64,000 nucleotides of DNA from Blastobasis lacticolella. Its lineage: Eukaryota > Arthropoda > Insecta > Lepidoptera > Blastobasidae. The stretch is taken from positions 7,369,545 to 7,433,544 of the forward strand of contig LR990042.1 in NCBI GenBank assembly GCA_905147135.1, written 5' to 3'. The notes under the pieces were generated by a model. The model was not told the DNA's origin and searched no databases. It worked only from the letters and a program-made list of their open reading frames with translations. Of the stretch, positions 39,719 to 50,240 are shown one piece after another. Made by a program: the position numbers and the translations under genes. The stretch's first letter is position 1; each line of letters begins with the position of its first letter.

Positions 39719-40075
39719 AAGCGTCGGCGGACGAGTGGTTAAGGTATCCGACTCGTAAGCGAGGGGTACCGGGTTCGAATCCCACTGCGGCCTTGTACCA
39801 ATGACTCTTTTCTGAGTTATGTACATTAGTTGAATGCTAACCGATGTCCTTACGGTGAGGGAAAACATCTTGATGAGACCTGCATATTCAGGCAACTGAA
39901 TGTGTAACCATGAGCCAATCTGGTCAGGTTCCTCTGGCAGCAGGATCACGGAGGTCAGATGGCAGTTGCTCCACTGTAATTACCTGATCTGCCAAATCCT
40001 GGATCATGGTCAAGGCGGTCCGCGGGCCCTTTTGCGCGAGAGCACAAGTAGGGCATTAACGCCAAAATGATCATC
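39719..40075 (+). repeat. tRNA-derived SINE (family B), best-preserved copy
   Basis: The head has an A-box-like GAGTGGTTAAGGTATCCGAC and a perfect-looking B-box GGTTCGAATCC. The body follows with CTTACGGTGAGGGAAAAC, GTGTAACCATGAGCCAATCT, GATCACGGAGGTCAGATGGC and TGTAATTACCTGATCTG. The end reads GCGAGAGCACAAG and CCAAAATGATCATC. This copy defines the family of six fragments in the window. It is a polymerase III-type retroposon with no coding capacity. Confidence 0.88.
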
Positions 40076-40564
40076 GCCGTTACGATTCCCAGCCCATATA
40101 ACAATGTAAACCTCCTCAGAAATAAATTGCGTAAAGAAAATGCAAAGGTCTAGTCGCTGTCGAACGGCACTAGTTTCTTTGCTGCCTAATGAGATTCAGT
40201 TTGTTGTCTCCGAAGTAGCTTCCCTTTATTCCGACGCCGTTGTCATGATTACAGTACACGATCTCGGGCTAGGTGTAGTATTTTAACAAGGTAGTGCGTC
40301 GCAGCCGTATTGAAAGTCTGTAGGGTGAGGCACCGACGACTCATAACGGCACAGATGGCAGTAATGTAACAGTATATTACTGTGCACTGATCTGAAATTC
40401 AGTGGTCCGATTCTTAGCTTTATGTCATTAAAATCGGTATCGGATATTTGTGAATAAGCATACTTGGTCGGGGATTTTCCGATGGTGTTCTGTCGGTTTC
40501 TTTAGTTCATTATTATCGTAGTCGCGCTCACTTGTCTTTTCTTTTCCGATCGAAACAATGATTT
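40076..40564. other. Mostly unique DNA with a small repeat
   Basis: CATACTTGGTCGGGGATTTT, then TTCTGTCGGTTTCTTTAG (40458-40505) recurs as GTATACTTGGTCGGGGGTTA, TTTCTGTCGGTTAGG at 46555-46610. Nothing else is recognised. Confidence 0.4.
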
Positions 40565-40830
40565 AATATTAACAAGTGGACTCGGAGCGACTTCGTTCGC
40601 ATGACGTCCTTCCCCTACCTTACACCTACCCTAAACTTACCTAACAACTATCCTACACATACTTAACCCCTACCTACCCTCTTTTTATTTCCTATAAACC
40701 TTCCTCTTAAATCACACTAGGTATCTATTGTTGAAAACCGCAATAAAATCCGTTGCGTAGTTTAAATGATCTAAGCGCACATACACAGATACAAAGGGAC
40801 AGACGGCGGGTTTTATACTGTGCATAGATA
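40565..40830 (+). repeat. CCGCGACTTYGTTCGCG repeat, long copy
   Basis: GGAGCGACTTCGTTCGCATG, a run of CCTACC/CCTACAC words, then TTGTTGAAAACCGCAATAAA, CCGTTGCGTAGTTTAAATGA and GGGACAGACGGCGGGTTTTA are in the same order as 37411-37610. Confidence 0.7.
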
Positions 40831-41276
40831 AGACTTGGTCCTGATGCGATAAATTAGATTTTGACCTAGAAATTTAGTTTTGTTTCACGAAACGGATTTT
40901 GTTGTATTAACCGGCGACTTTCCTCTAAAAAGATCCGGTTTTGGTTTGCTATACTAATAGAGATCAAGAAATATATATAACCCTTTCATCTTTTATCTGA
41001 ATTACTCTAGGAGACTATATATTATCAATGTATCATTTACAGGAGCTCCTATTACCTATAGATTACTCACAGCATCGTCCAGTAACGAGGCCCTAATTGG
41101 CAATATCTGATGAGAATAGTCCTTGTAATTAACACAAATTGATGTTGATTGACACACGGTACCTATTGCTAGTAAATTAAGGTTCCTAAGTAGTCCTATT
41201 ATCTACGGCACGTTAATTATGTTATTAATTAATTTGATTTCGATAAATCATCTTAGCGTTAATATCCCGGTTGCGC
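40831..41276. other. Unique AT-rich DNA
   Basis: No coding or repeat signal was seen. Confidence 0.35.
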
Positions 41277-41592
41277 ACTCGGGCCCGAGGGCCCGGGGTT
41301 CGCCGTGACCATGATCCAGGATTTGGCAGATCAGATAATTACAGTGGAGCGACTGCTATCTGACCTCCGTGACCCTGCTACCAGGGGAACCAGACCGGAT
41401 TGGATGATAGTGACACATTCAATCGCCTGAATGTGCAGATTTCATCACGATGTTTTCCCTCATCGTAAAAGCATCGGTTAGCATTGAACCCGTACATAAC
41501 TCAGAAAAGAGGTACACGGCCGCAGATTGATTCGAACCTGGTGCCTCTCGATTATGAGTCAGATACCTTAACCACTCGGCCGCCGACGCTTC
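41277..41592 (-). repeat. tRNA-derived SINE (family B), reverse copy
   Basis: On the minus strand GGCGGCCGAGTGGTTAAGGT and ACCAGGTTCGAATCAATCTG form the head, followed by the same body as 39719-40075 in order, ending with GGCCCTCGGGCCC. It faces the copy at 39719 about 1.2 kb away, making a large inverted pair. Confidence 0.85.
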
Positions 41593-41699
41593 CGAAATTT
41601 ATTAATTTGACTTAATCATGGTTAATTATTATGGTGCATCCACACTACAGTTACTTAAGGTAACATAAAAACAAAAAGTAATTTGTTGTTTATTTAATA

Positions 41700-41985
41700 G
41701 TATCAATAAATAATAAATAAATATTCGTGGACAAATTCACACAGCGCCATCTTGCCCCAAAGTAAGCAAAGCTTGTGTTATATGGGTACTTACTTGTGTT
41801 ATAGGTGCTAGATAAACTACTTATATAATTTTAAATACATACTTATTATACATAGAACACCCAGACCCGTAACAGAAATTAAAATTCATCATTTCAATAT
41901 CTGCCCGGCCGGGAATCGAACCCGGGACCTCTTGCGTGGCAGACCGGCTGTTGACCATTGAACCATTCAGGTCGTCTAGGTATAT
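41700..41985 (-). repeat. tRNA-Gly-like SINE (family A), best copy
   Basis: The minus strand gives GACCTGAATGGTTCAATGG (A-box region), TGCCACGCAAGAGG and CCCGGGTTCGATTCCCGG (B-box and T-stem), closely resembling tRNA-Gly with a GCC anticodon. The body GAAATGATGAATTTTAAT, GGGTCTGGGTGTTC, ACACAAGCTTTGCTTAC and GGCGCTGTGTGAATTTG follows, with an ATTT-type tail. Loss of the acceptor pairing and the attached body exclude a functional tRNA gene. Confidence 0.85.
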
Positions 41986-43689
41986 GTGGCCGTGTAGATA
42001 GTGTAGATATTTAATTGAGCAGGTATTTGATAATTATCGTGGTAGCATTTTCGCGAAGTGGTGACAATTGCGATTTGCGGGGCTTGTTACTCTTAGTTGT
42101 ACTTTAATAATTTATAGTAATGGCAGTATCGATGCGATAAGCAAGTAACTCTTGCAGCCACATTTTACTAAATATAGCCGCAAGAGCTGTACTGAATGTT
42201 CAGTAACGCGGTGTGGATGCACCACTGTATAGTGATTGGTCAATAGGGCATTGGGCAAAGGTATTTTATACGTAGTTACTTAGATTAGATCATCGTAACA
42301 CAGTTCCTTGATAGTAGGTATCAATCAATGTTACCCGCCGCATCTGTCTGTCTGTACGCTAAATAATGTTTCACGAGGAATATTTTATCGATTTATTTTG
42401 TACCTAAGCGAAGCCGCGGCGTAGAATTTCCAACTACTTTCAAGCATTATTAACTAAAAAGTCAGGAGCCAACACTGAATTGTACCTACATCATATTACT
42501 TGGGAAATGGAGTAGGTAGTTCAGTATTTACGACCTTAGAATAAATAAGGCCCACTATATTGGCACACTACGCTGGGCTGGGCGGGCCGCGCGTAAAATA
42601 TGGCGGTCGGCGGTCGCGTCGCCGATAACGACACATTAATTACGTGAGGAGATTTTTCAATAAAATACCACAACGCCGTGGACACCAGCCAGCGGAATGA
42701 ATCGGGGCACTTCTCTAAATGTCCCCTCTCACGGCCGCTATATCCCGCCACTATTGTTTGCCGCCAACACGAGCTTTATCTCCCAGATATTAATCTGCGA
42801 AATTAAAACTTATACAGCCTCAACAGCGACCGGCTTCTACAATAAGCGAGATAAATTCCCGACAAAAACAAGCTATAATTCCAGCTATCAAAATATTAAA
42901 TTGGCGGCGCGTCGTTAGGCCCTGTACCTGCGCCGCAATTACGGGACAATCGTCCGAATTATGACCATTATAAATTCCATGTTCTCAGCGGGGAAAGATC
43001 CTTTTAATGCCTACTTAAATCATTTTTATTAACTTGAAAAGGTTGGATTTATGCGGCAGGGCTGCTCGCTGGAATTTGTGCCGTTCGGAAAATTAGTGCT
43101 CGCTCTAAGTTCACTTGTTGTAGAAACAACTTGTCGCCAAAGTAGCGACTTTCGGTTCTATGGCTGTTGGAAAATTGCTCTCTAATTTAGTACAGAAGAA
43201 AGTTTTATGTATTCGGCTCGTGCAACACAATAACAGTAATTCCGAGGCGAAAACTTTAGGGCGAGACCGCGGTGAATATAATGGAAAAAAAATATTTTTA
43301 TTTCACATGTCTCTCAGGCAGAGAGAATGCTTGGAGAAATTTGTTAGTCATATAATCTAAACTACGTTTAAAACTGAACCTGATCTTGAGATTCGTAGGT
43401 AAATATATGTATTTCCTTTGAATTTTATTAACAATTATAAGTTTACCTTACGAACCTACACGAATTATTTCTCGTGACGTCAATGATGTGTGGGAGCGGG
43501 AAACTCACGGTGGCGGATCCAGAGGGTTTGGCTGTGACCACACCTGCTTCCTGACACATGGTTACATTTATTCTTGATACCAGGGAGTATGCTATGTGCT
43601 TGTTAACAAACAACTATGGCGCCAACTCTAAAATTGCGAAAAAAAAAACAGTTTCATACATATCATTATATTAGACGGAACTTGGACGC
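41986..43689. other. Unique DNA including a long GC-balanced block
   Basis: From about 42530 to 42960 the sequence is GC-richer, with no repeat match and no open frame above 73 codons. It contains CGGCGGTCGCGTCGCCG and TTGGCGGCGCGTCGTTAGG. Its complex, repeat-free composition makes it a good candidate for conserved non-coding DNA, but I have no alignment. Confidence 0.35.
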
Positions 43690-43920
43690 GACGTACCTTT
43701 ATGATTTGTTTTCCCGACGTTTCGGTAGGGTTACACCCACCGTGGTCACGAGACGACTGCCGTGGGAGGTGACAGCTGCGGTGATGTGCTGGTAGACTCC
43801 TACCCTCACATAAAATTGTCAATTTGTTGTTGATTCGGAACTGCACGACACACAACACTCACAATATCCACGGATGCGTCCGACGATAACTCTTGTGTCT
43901 TACGGTTATTTATTTTGCAC
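43690..43920 (+). repeat. LINE-like tail with CCCGACGTTTCGG motif
   Basis: TTTTCCCGACGTTTCGGTAG, CCACCGTGGTCACGAGACGA and GGTAGACTCCTACCCTCACA are elements I know from 3' regions of lepidopteran non-LTR repeats. It occurs once in this window, so its borders cannot be fixed here. Confidence 0.45.
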
Positions 43921-44850
43921 ACCACTGGATTCCACACATAGTTTCATACATAGTGGCAGAATTCGTTTTCAATTGTTTTAAAGTGCTCATTTTATTTTCG
44001 CGATTTCAGGGTTGGTGATATAGTAAAAGCTGTTTGTTATCACGAGCACACATGCATACAACTTGGTATAAAGAATTCGTTTACTCTATCTTACTGGCCG
44101 TTTGTAAATGGGCCAGGGGCGGATTAAAATAATTGGGGTGGCTGGAAGCCAGGCTTCTATCCTATTTTTTCGTCAATTTGATTTGGCTGTTAATCCAGTA
44201 AACATCTAAATCCCTATCAGTACGTATAAGTTCTTGTGTATGGAAACACTGGACCCTAGAGACTGGAAACCTAGAGATAAAGAAAAATATCATAGAAAGT
44301 TGTAGTCGAATTTCAGATTCGCCACTCGGCATTTTCGCCAACCTTGTTCGAACTGGCGTTCTTCTTTTCGCTTCTTTCTTTCTTAAACGATGAAGACGTT
44401 GTCTCTCCACATCTTAAAGTGGTTTTGGTCGAACGCAAAAGCACGCAACAAATTTTTTTTATAGGTTTCGGTCTCGCCATTTCTGCGTATACAATTATTT
44501 TTTTCAAATTATTAATTTTGTTTTTTATATCCAAATCCAACAAGAAGTTTTGATGCTAGCGAGAGTTGTACTGAACGGCACCCGCACAACACTTCAATGG
44601 TCACTTCCGCGGACTATGACGTCATAGCGGGAGATGGGGGGTCAAACCTATATTTTTGTATTATCGTCGAATGGATCTTCACAATGAGGAAGTTTCCTAA
44701 TATCGATATTGCCATATTTAATGACATAGTGTTAAAATATAGATCAAAACTAACAAGCCAATGAAAAAAAAATCGAAATCCGTCAATAAATGACTGAGTT
44801 ATTATTTAAGTTAACATATTTTTCGCGATTTTATTGCTGCCGCGATCTAG
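43921..44850. other. AT-rich DNA partly related to the adjacent palindrome
   Basis: GAGGAAGTTTCCTAATAT (near 44682) and TAATGACATAGTGTTAAAAT (near 44719) match, inverted, the end of the repeat at 21883-22170. Overlapping open frames of 69-82 codons at 44162-44553 on both strands show no domains. Confidence 0.4.
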
Positions 44851-45475
44851 CTGTGACGTCACCAGGCCGACAGCCTATCCGCCGCTATGGCACTACCTAC
44901 ACACTCGTACTCGTTGTGACTGAACTTTTTACAGAATATATGTTGCTATGGACGTTGTAACAACAGATAATGGTAATAATAAAAAATAAAAAATAACGGG
45001 GTGCCGTAAAAATAAGGCGATTTCAGAGGTATTTAGTTTTTTTCTATCGCATAAATGGTAAAACTTTCAAGATTCAAACTTTGAGAAAGCAGCACTGGTC
45101 AAATGGCAGCGTGCTTCCAAGACTAATAACCAAGGTCACCCACCCAGTTCCCGAACATTGCGAGCATTGCTTTACCTTGGTTATCGGCCTCACAAGTAGG
45201 CTACCACTAGATCAGTACCGGTCTCCCAACGATTGATGCTTGTAAGTTGTACCATTTATGCGACAGAGAAAAACTAATTACCTCTGAAAACGCTTTCAAA
45301 TCATGTTTCATGTATGGAGACCCCCCTTATTTTTAATTATATTATTATTATTTCTACTTGTTGTTACAGCGGCCATAGTAACACATACTCTGTCAAAAGT
45401 TCAGTCACAACGAGTACGAGTGTGTAGGTAGTGCCATAGACAGTGGCAGGTGGGCTGCCGGCCTGGTGACGTCAC
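44851..45475. mobile_element. Nested palindromic element
   Basis: Outer arms: CTGTGACGTCACCAGGCCGA, TATGGCACTACCTACACACT and CGTACTCGTTGTGACTGAAC on the left recur inverted at 45375-45475. Inside lies a second inverted pair: GAGGTATTTAGTTTTTTTCT followed by ATCGCATAAATGGTA (45026-45060), against 45249-45283. The inner loop (about 45061-45248) contains a 5S-rRNA-like segment. The interruption of the outer arms suggests one element inserted into the loop of another. Confidence 0.75.
45134..45187 (-). repeat. 5S-rRNA-like segment
   Basis: On the minus strand the 54 bases start CCGATAACCAAGGTAAAGCA and end CTGGGTGGGTGACC. They align without gaps to the middle of metazoan 5S rRNA, from CCGATCACCGAAGTTAAGCA to TTGGATGGGTGACC. 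I count about 34 of 54 identities, concentrated in the box A region (16 of 20) and box C region (12 of 13). It is not a functional 5S gene. A 5S-derived (SINE3-like) origin is plausible; chance similarity is not excluded. The 5S comparison sequence is from memory. Confidence 0.45.
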
Positions 45476-46360
45476 GCACGAATTCGCGGTCCTCACGAAA
45501 TTATTCTAAAAATGCAACTTTAAAGTCTCATAACTTTTTTTTGGTTTTTTGAGATATTAAAAAAAATTTCACCGTATTGTTTCATATTACTCATATTTTT
45601 ATACCCAGTTGAAAAAAAAATTTTAGGCACGTGTTATTGCAGTAAGTACCTATGTGTTACTTCAAATCTTCTCTATTGGGCTTAGCCCCCTCCCTGAATC
45701 CGCTACTGGCTCGATCAACACTAAGGTATTTAAGCGAAAATGTAATAAATAAGCAAGACGTGGGTGCTACTATGAATACGTCTGCAATAACTTTCCACCA
45801 CAGTTAGTCCTGTAAATAGGACATTGTAAGTACATATATTTAAATATTGATTCCTTACTAACTTTTGCCCCGTGGAAATGGTTCCATTTTAAATGAACGC
45901 CGTATTGTATGAATGTTACTACTCCGGGGAAGTCGGGCTGTTTCTCTGGTTCGAACAACCCGATTATTTTTGAGCAAAGTTACGTATCGAATATTTTTTC
46001 TGAAATATTCTCAATGTACAGACATGGCTTTTTTACAGTTGTATAATAGTATAGAAGATACTGGTTCACTGGTTCAGACTGAATTGTTATGATACTATTT
46101 AACTATTTATTGCGCACAATAAAGAAATACAGAGAGATAACATAGATATAACTGACACAATAGGCACTACTTATTCCTAAAAGAATTTTTTTTCAGCAGG
46201 CCTACAGAAGGGAGATGTTTAGCTAAGAAATGCAGATACGACGTGCATAATTAATGAATAATTATAAAATATATATAAACATGTTTGATGTTCATATATT
46301 ATATTATATACTTATACTCTTACATATTACTACACAACAATGTAGCTAGTTAAGCACATT
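45476..46360. other. AT-rich DNA without recognised genes
   Basis: No clear repeat match beyond the end of the palindrome; a 62-codon minus-strand frame (45958-45770) has no domain. Confidence 0.35.
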
Positions 46361-46625
46361 TAAACCCCTGACAAAAAAAGAGGTTTATCGTGAGTTTGAC
46401 ATGTATGTGACGTAGTCTATTTGTGTATGTCTGTGGCATGGTACATCCCGAACGGATGGACGGATTTTGATTCGGTTTTCTTTGTTTAAAAGCCAGTTTA
46501 ATTGAGATATTTCATTAAAATCGCTTCAGTAGTGTAGGGAATATTTAAGTTTAAGTATACTTGGTCGGGGGTTATTTGACATTTTTCTGTCGGTTAGGTT
46601 TTCTTTTAGACTGTTTTAGGGGATC
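46361..46625 (+). repeat. Interspersed repeat (ACCCCTGAC...CGGATGGACGGATTTTGAT type)
   Basis: AACCCCTGACAAAAAAAGAG, CGAACGGATGGACGGATTTT, GATTCGGTTTTCTTTG and ATACTTGGTCGGGGGTTA resemble a common lepidopteran repeat with the order gacgcaaaaagaggg, then cggatcgaccgattttgatgcggt. The last part is shared with 40458-40505. Confidence 0.45.
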
Positions 46626-47211
46626 GATTAACATTATTTACAAGATGTACCTATGCAATAGTACAAAACAGAAAAAGATAAATATGAATCTACCTTTAAT
46701 TTACCTTTAATCTACCTTTACCTCTAGAATGTTCAAATAAACAATTAATTTGTCAATGTCACGTCTACCGCTTGAAAATTTATATTAAATATATTGAACG
46801 CTTTCTGGAAGGCCTAGCGGTTAGTGCGCGTCGCGCCCAGTGGTGGAGCATACTGTGGTGCGTGGGCGTAGTTGTGCGTGTCCCCAATTTTCAGTGTATA
46901 TAATTTATTTGTTGAGGCTGTGCTGAGTTGACAGGCTGAGTTTTGTTGTGACATCAGGAAGACTTAAGACAAGCTGTTACCTCGGCAACGTAAGGCGTTG
47001 CCTGGTTACGAGACGCTGTAAATATTTTTCGGCTGCCTTCGGCTGGCTTCGGTGCAAAATGGCGCACGTCACAACAACAAGACAGCGTCAGATATGTCAG
47101 AATGTCTGTTGGATATCATTTTGACTTGTGATTTTATTTGGATACTTTATTTTTATATAGCACCTAGTTTTAGTTTTTTGAAATCTTGTCTGTAAATATC
47201 CCCAATACCCC
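46626..47211 (+). other. Region upstream of the second LINE, possibly its 5' part
   Basis: GGCCTAGCGGTTAGTGCGCG near 46811 looks like a tRNA A-box region, but I see no B-box. GGCAACGTAAGGCGTTGCC (46985-47003) is a near-perfect palindrome. The 5' end of the element at 47212 is unknown, and part of this stretch may be its leader. Confidence 0.35.
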
Positions 47212-50112
47212 ATGTCCCAGGATGCAAATGACGCGCGGTCGAGGTCATTACAAAATTTGATACGATGTCCCAGATGCCCCCAGCCTCTCTTCTTCAAGGG
47301 ACAGAGAGGCCTCAACATCCACATTGGTAAGTCTCACAAAGATCGCAGCATACTTATCGCCTCTGTCCCTTCGTCGGCCCCTATTCCCAGTGCCCCAGTT
47401 TCAGACCCTCTAGTCCCTTTAAAGCCATTCTGGGAACGGGTGGCCCATCTAAAAACTTCTAAACGGATTTTGAAAAGGATCCCCCGGGGGGCGAGGATCG
47501 CTGTAGCCCAAGCCCTTGCACGAGATATTCAAAGGGCTACAGCCAAAAATGACAAAGAGAGCTGGGAGCATCTTCTCACCTTCCCATTCCGTATTCTGCA
47601 TGTTGAAGATACCGGTCCTAACACTTTTTTAAATTCATTGACAGCAAGTATTAAAAAAAACTGTTTAAACCCTCTCACTCTTAATAATTCAAATTCACAT
47701 ACACGTTATACACCAACTCAGAATGTACTTCAACATGTAGAAAATAAAATTAATGATGGTGATATCAAAGGGGCAGCTCGTATCCTTTTTTCTAATGATA
47801 CATTTGCTCCCGATACGCCCGAGACTTTGGCCGACCTCCACAGTAAACACCCTCAACCTCCGGCAGACCTTCAGTTACCAGACGCCCCCAGTGCTGCGGA
47901 TTCAGCACTGCATGTTTCAGCTGATGCCGTTCGCCAAGCAGTTTTTTCATTCCCAACCGGCTCGGCGGGCGGCATTGATGGCCTGACTCCACAGCACCTC
48001 AAGGACCTCCTGAGCTGCGCTGGTGAGGTTGGTGATATTCTTTTGAACTCTATTACAGGGCTAACGAACATGATGCTGTTAGACGCGGTAGACTCTTCGG
48101 TTGTAGATACACTGTATGGTGCCAACCTTATCGCTTTAAAAAAAAAAGGACGGGGGCATTCGTCCCATTGCGGTTGGCACCACCTACCGTCGCCTGACAG
48201 CTAAGCTCTGTTGCAGGTTCTCTGCGCCAAGTCTAAAAGAATATTTCCAGCCGATCCAGCTGGGTTATGGGTCGAAAGGAGGCTGCGAAGCCGCCGTTCA
48301 TGCCCTCAGGACGTTCCTTCAGCATAATGGCGGTGAGGTTCTGTTGAAGGTTGACGTAAAAAATGCCTTTAATTCTGTGGATAGAGGGGCCTTGCTCAAC
48401 CAAGTTAAGTCAAAGATGCCGGCCGCCTATAATTTTCTTTGGCAATGTTATGAACAACCGACAAATCTTATACACAAAGGCCACCTTTTGAACTCGGCGG
48501 TCGGCTGCCAGCAAGGTGACCCTCTTGGGCCGGCCATTTTTAGTCTTGCGATACACCCCATAGTCGAAAAACTAAATTCAAAATTAAACGTTTGGTACTT
48601 GGACGACGGCACCCTAGGAGGTGATGCTACAACTGTCTTACAGGATCTACAGCTCCTCATTCGAGAGTTCAGTGCCATAGGTCTGGACCTGAATTTCTCG
48701 AAGTGTGAGCTGTATATCTCTGAGTCTTGTCCATCGGCTCGCGCTGTTTTACAAGCATTTTGCGCCCAAGCCCCAAATATCACAGACGTCGACAAGACTA
48801 ACCTACACCTTCTAGGGTCGCCTATATTTGACGAATCGCTGAAATATTTTGTGGACCACAAAATTCAAAATTTCAATTCAATTGCAGATCGCCTTCTCAA
48901 AATTAACAGTCACATGGCATTTGCTATAATACGGTATTGCCTTTTTGTTCCAAAATTCATGTACGTTTTACGGTGTTGTCAACTTTGGAAACATCCTGTT
49001 CTTCTAGAACTCCTAGACAACACCGTGAAACAAACACTTACATCAGTTTTAAACATTAATTTGGAAAATTCTTCTTGGGAGCAGGCATCATTGCCTATTC
49101 GCTATGGTGGTCTGGGCGTTCGCAAAATGTCTAGTGTGTCCTTGCCAGCGTTTTTGTCCTCGGTACACAGCTCGCAGTCCCTAGTGGATAAATTATTGTC
49201 TAAACTAGGGACCTTTCCATCGGCTTTTCTACCGAGGCCAAAATCGCGTGGCAGTTGGCTTGCCCGGAGGCAGAGCCCACTAATTCTTATTCGCAGCGGC
49301 TATGGGACGAGCCGCTCTGTAGGTTGGCGCGAAACAAACTTTTAAACGCAACTACCAATTCTGCAGAGCGTGCTCGCTTACTAGCTGCTGGCGAGTGGGA
49401 GTCGGGCCTCTGGCTCCAGGCAATGCCTTCAAAAAACATTGGCACTTTGCTCGACCGTGCTACTTTCAGGATTGCCACGGCCCTACGTCTTGGAGCTCCC
49501 TGCAGCGCTCCACACGACTGCCACTGTGGCCGCCACTGTGGCCGCCCTGTAGACCAGCTCGGCCATCATGGTTTGTCGTGTAGTAGGAGCGCCGGACGCA
49601 TTCCACGCCACGCGGACCTCAATGATGTCATCCGTCGGGCCTTTGCCTCCGCTGGTGCTCCCGCAGTGCTGGAACCCAACGGTTTAGCCCGCGATGATGG
49701 GAAAAGACCCGACGGAATGACACTCACGCCCTGGAAACTGGGACGGCCCTTGGTCTGGGATGCTACGTGCATTGATACCCTCGCGTCGTCCCATCTTCCA
49801 GCCACTGTGTGTCAAGCAGGGGCCGGTGCCGCCTCTGCTGAAAACGCAAAACGGCGCAAATACGCATGTCTCAGTGGCGACTACATATTTGCGCCATTTG
49901 GCGTGGAAACTCTGGGGCCGTGGGGACCAGGCGCACATTCCCTATATAGGGAACTAGCCAAGCGCCTGGTCGACATTAGTAAGGACCAGAAGGCTGGCCT
50001 CTATTTGGGACAGCGTATAAGCCTCGCCATCCAGCGGGGCAACGCGGCCAGCCTTCTGGGGACTTTTCCGTATTCAGGGGACTTGGGGCAAATTTTTTAC
50101 CTATTTAAGTAA
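47212..50112 (+). pseudogene. Non-LTR retrotransposon polyprotein with restriction-like endonuclease, two frameshifts
   Basis: One ~965-codon reading frame, broken twice. Segment 1 (47212-48148) has a C2H2 finger (C19-x2-C22-x14-H37-x4-H42) and an SAGGIDGLTPQHLKDL region at the start of the reverse transcriptase. At the ten-A run 48138-48147 the frame shifts by one. Segment 2 (to about 49225) has GGIRPIAVGTTYRR, LLKVDVKNAFNSVDR (motif A), GCQQGDPLGPAIFSL (motif B) and WYLDDGTLGG (motif C). A second shift near 49225 restores frame 1. Segment 3 has CHCGRHCGR, a C/H cluster to HHGLSC, then KRPDGMTLTPWKLGR and LVWDATCIDT, the PD...D core of a restriction-like endonuclease as in R2-type elements. 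In an intact copy, single-ORF elements of this architecture nick DNA with the C-terminal nuclease. The clade is unassigned; the two small shifts suggest recent decay. Confidence 0.85.
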
Positions 50113-50240
50113 TTTTAAGGTTTTTATTTATATGTAGTTTTAGTTTGTAATTATATATTGTATAATTGTAAATTGTAATTTCATAATAGCAGAATAATGT
50201 AATAAACCTAGATGAATAAACAATTTATGATGTTAATGTA
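50113..50240 (+). other. 3' untranslated region of the second LINE
   Basis: After the stop at 50110-50112 the sequence is AT-rich and carries AATAAA at about 50199 and again near 50215. The element probably ends near 50240-50275, where TGTATGTATGTA may be a simple tail, but no target duplication could be identified. Confidence 0.4.

Noticed and set aside
39719..39800. A possible tRNA gene from the A-box and B-box
   Set aside because: The acceptor stem does not close and the tRNA-like part runs into a SINE body repeated elsewhere; it is a tRNA-derived SINE.
41880..41985. A possible tRNA-Gly (GCC) gene on the minus strand
   Set aside because: The T-arm and anticodon region look right, but the acceptor stem is not complementary and the family body follows directly. 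It is the head of SINE family A.
45134..45187. A functional 5S rRNA gene
   Set aside because: Only the central part resembles 5S rRNA, with about 63 percent identity, and the flanks form a foldback element; at best it is 5S-derived.
48344..49345. Treating the three open segments at 47212-50112 as separate genes
   Set aside because: Motifs of one reverse transcriptase-endonuclease polyprotein run continuously across the segments, and the frame breaks are single-base shifts.
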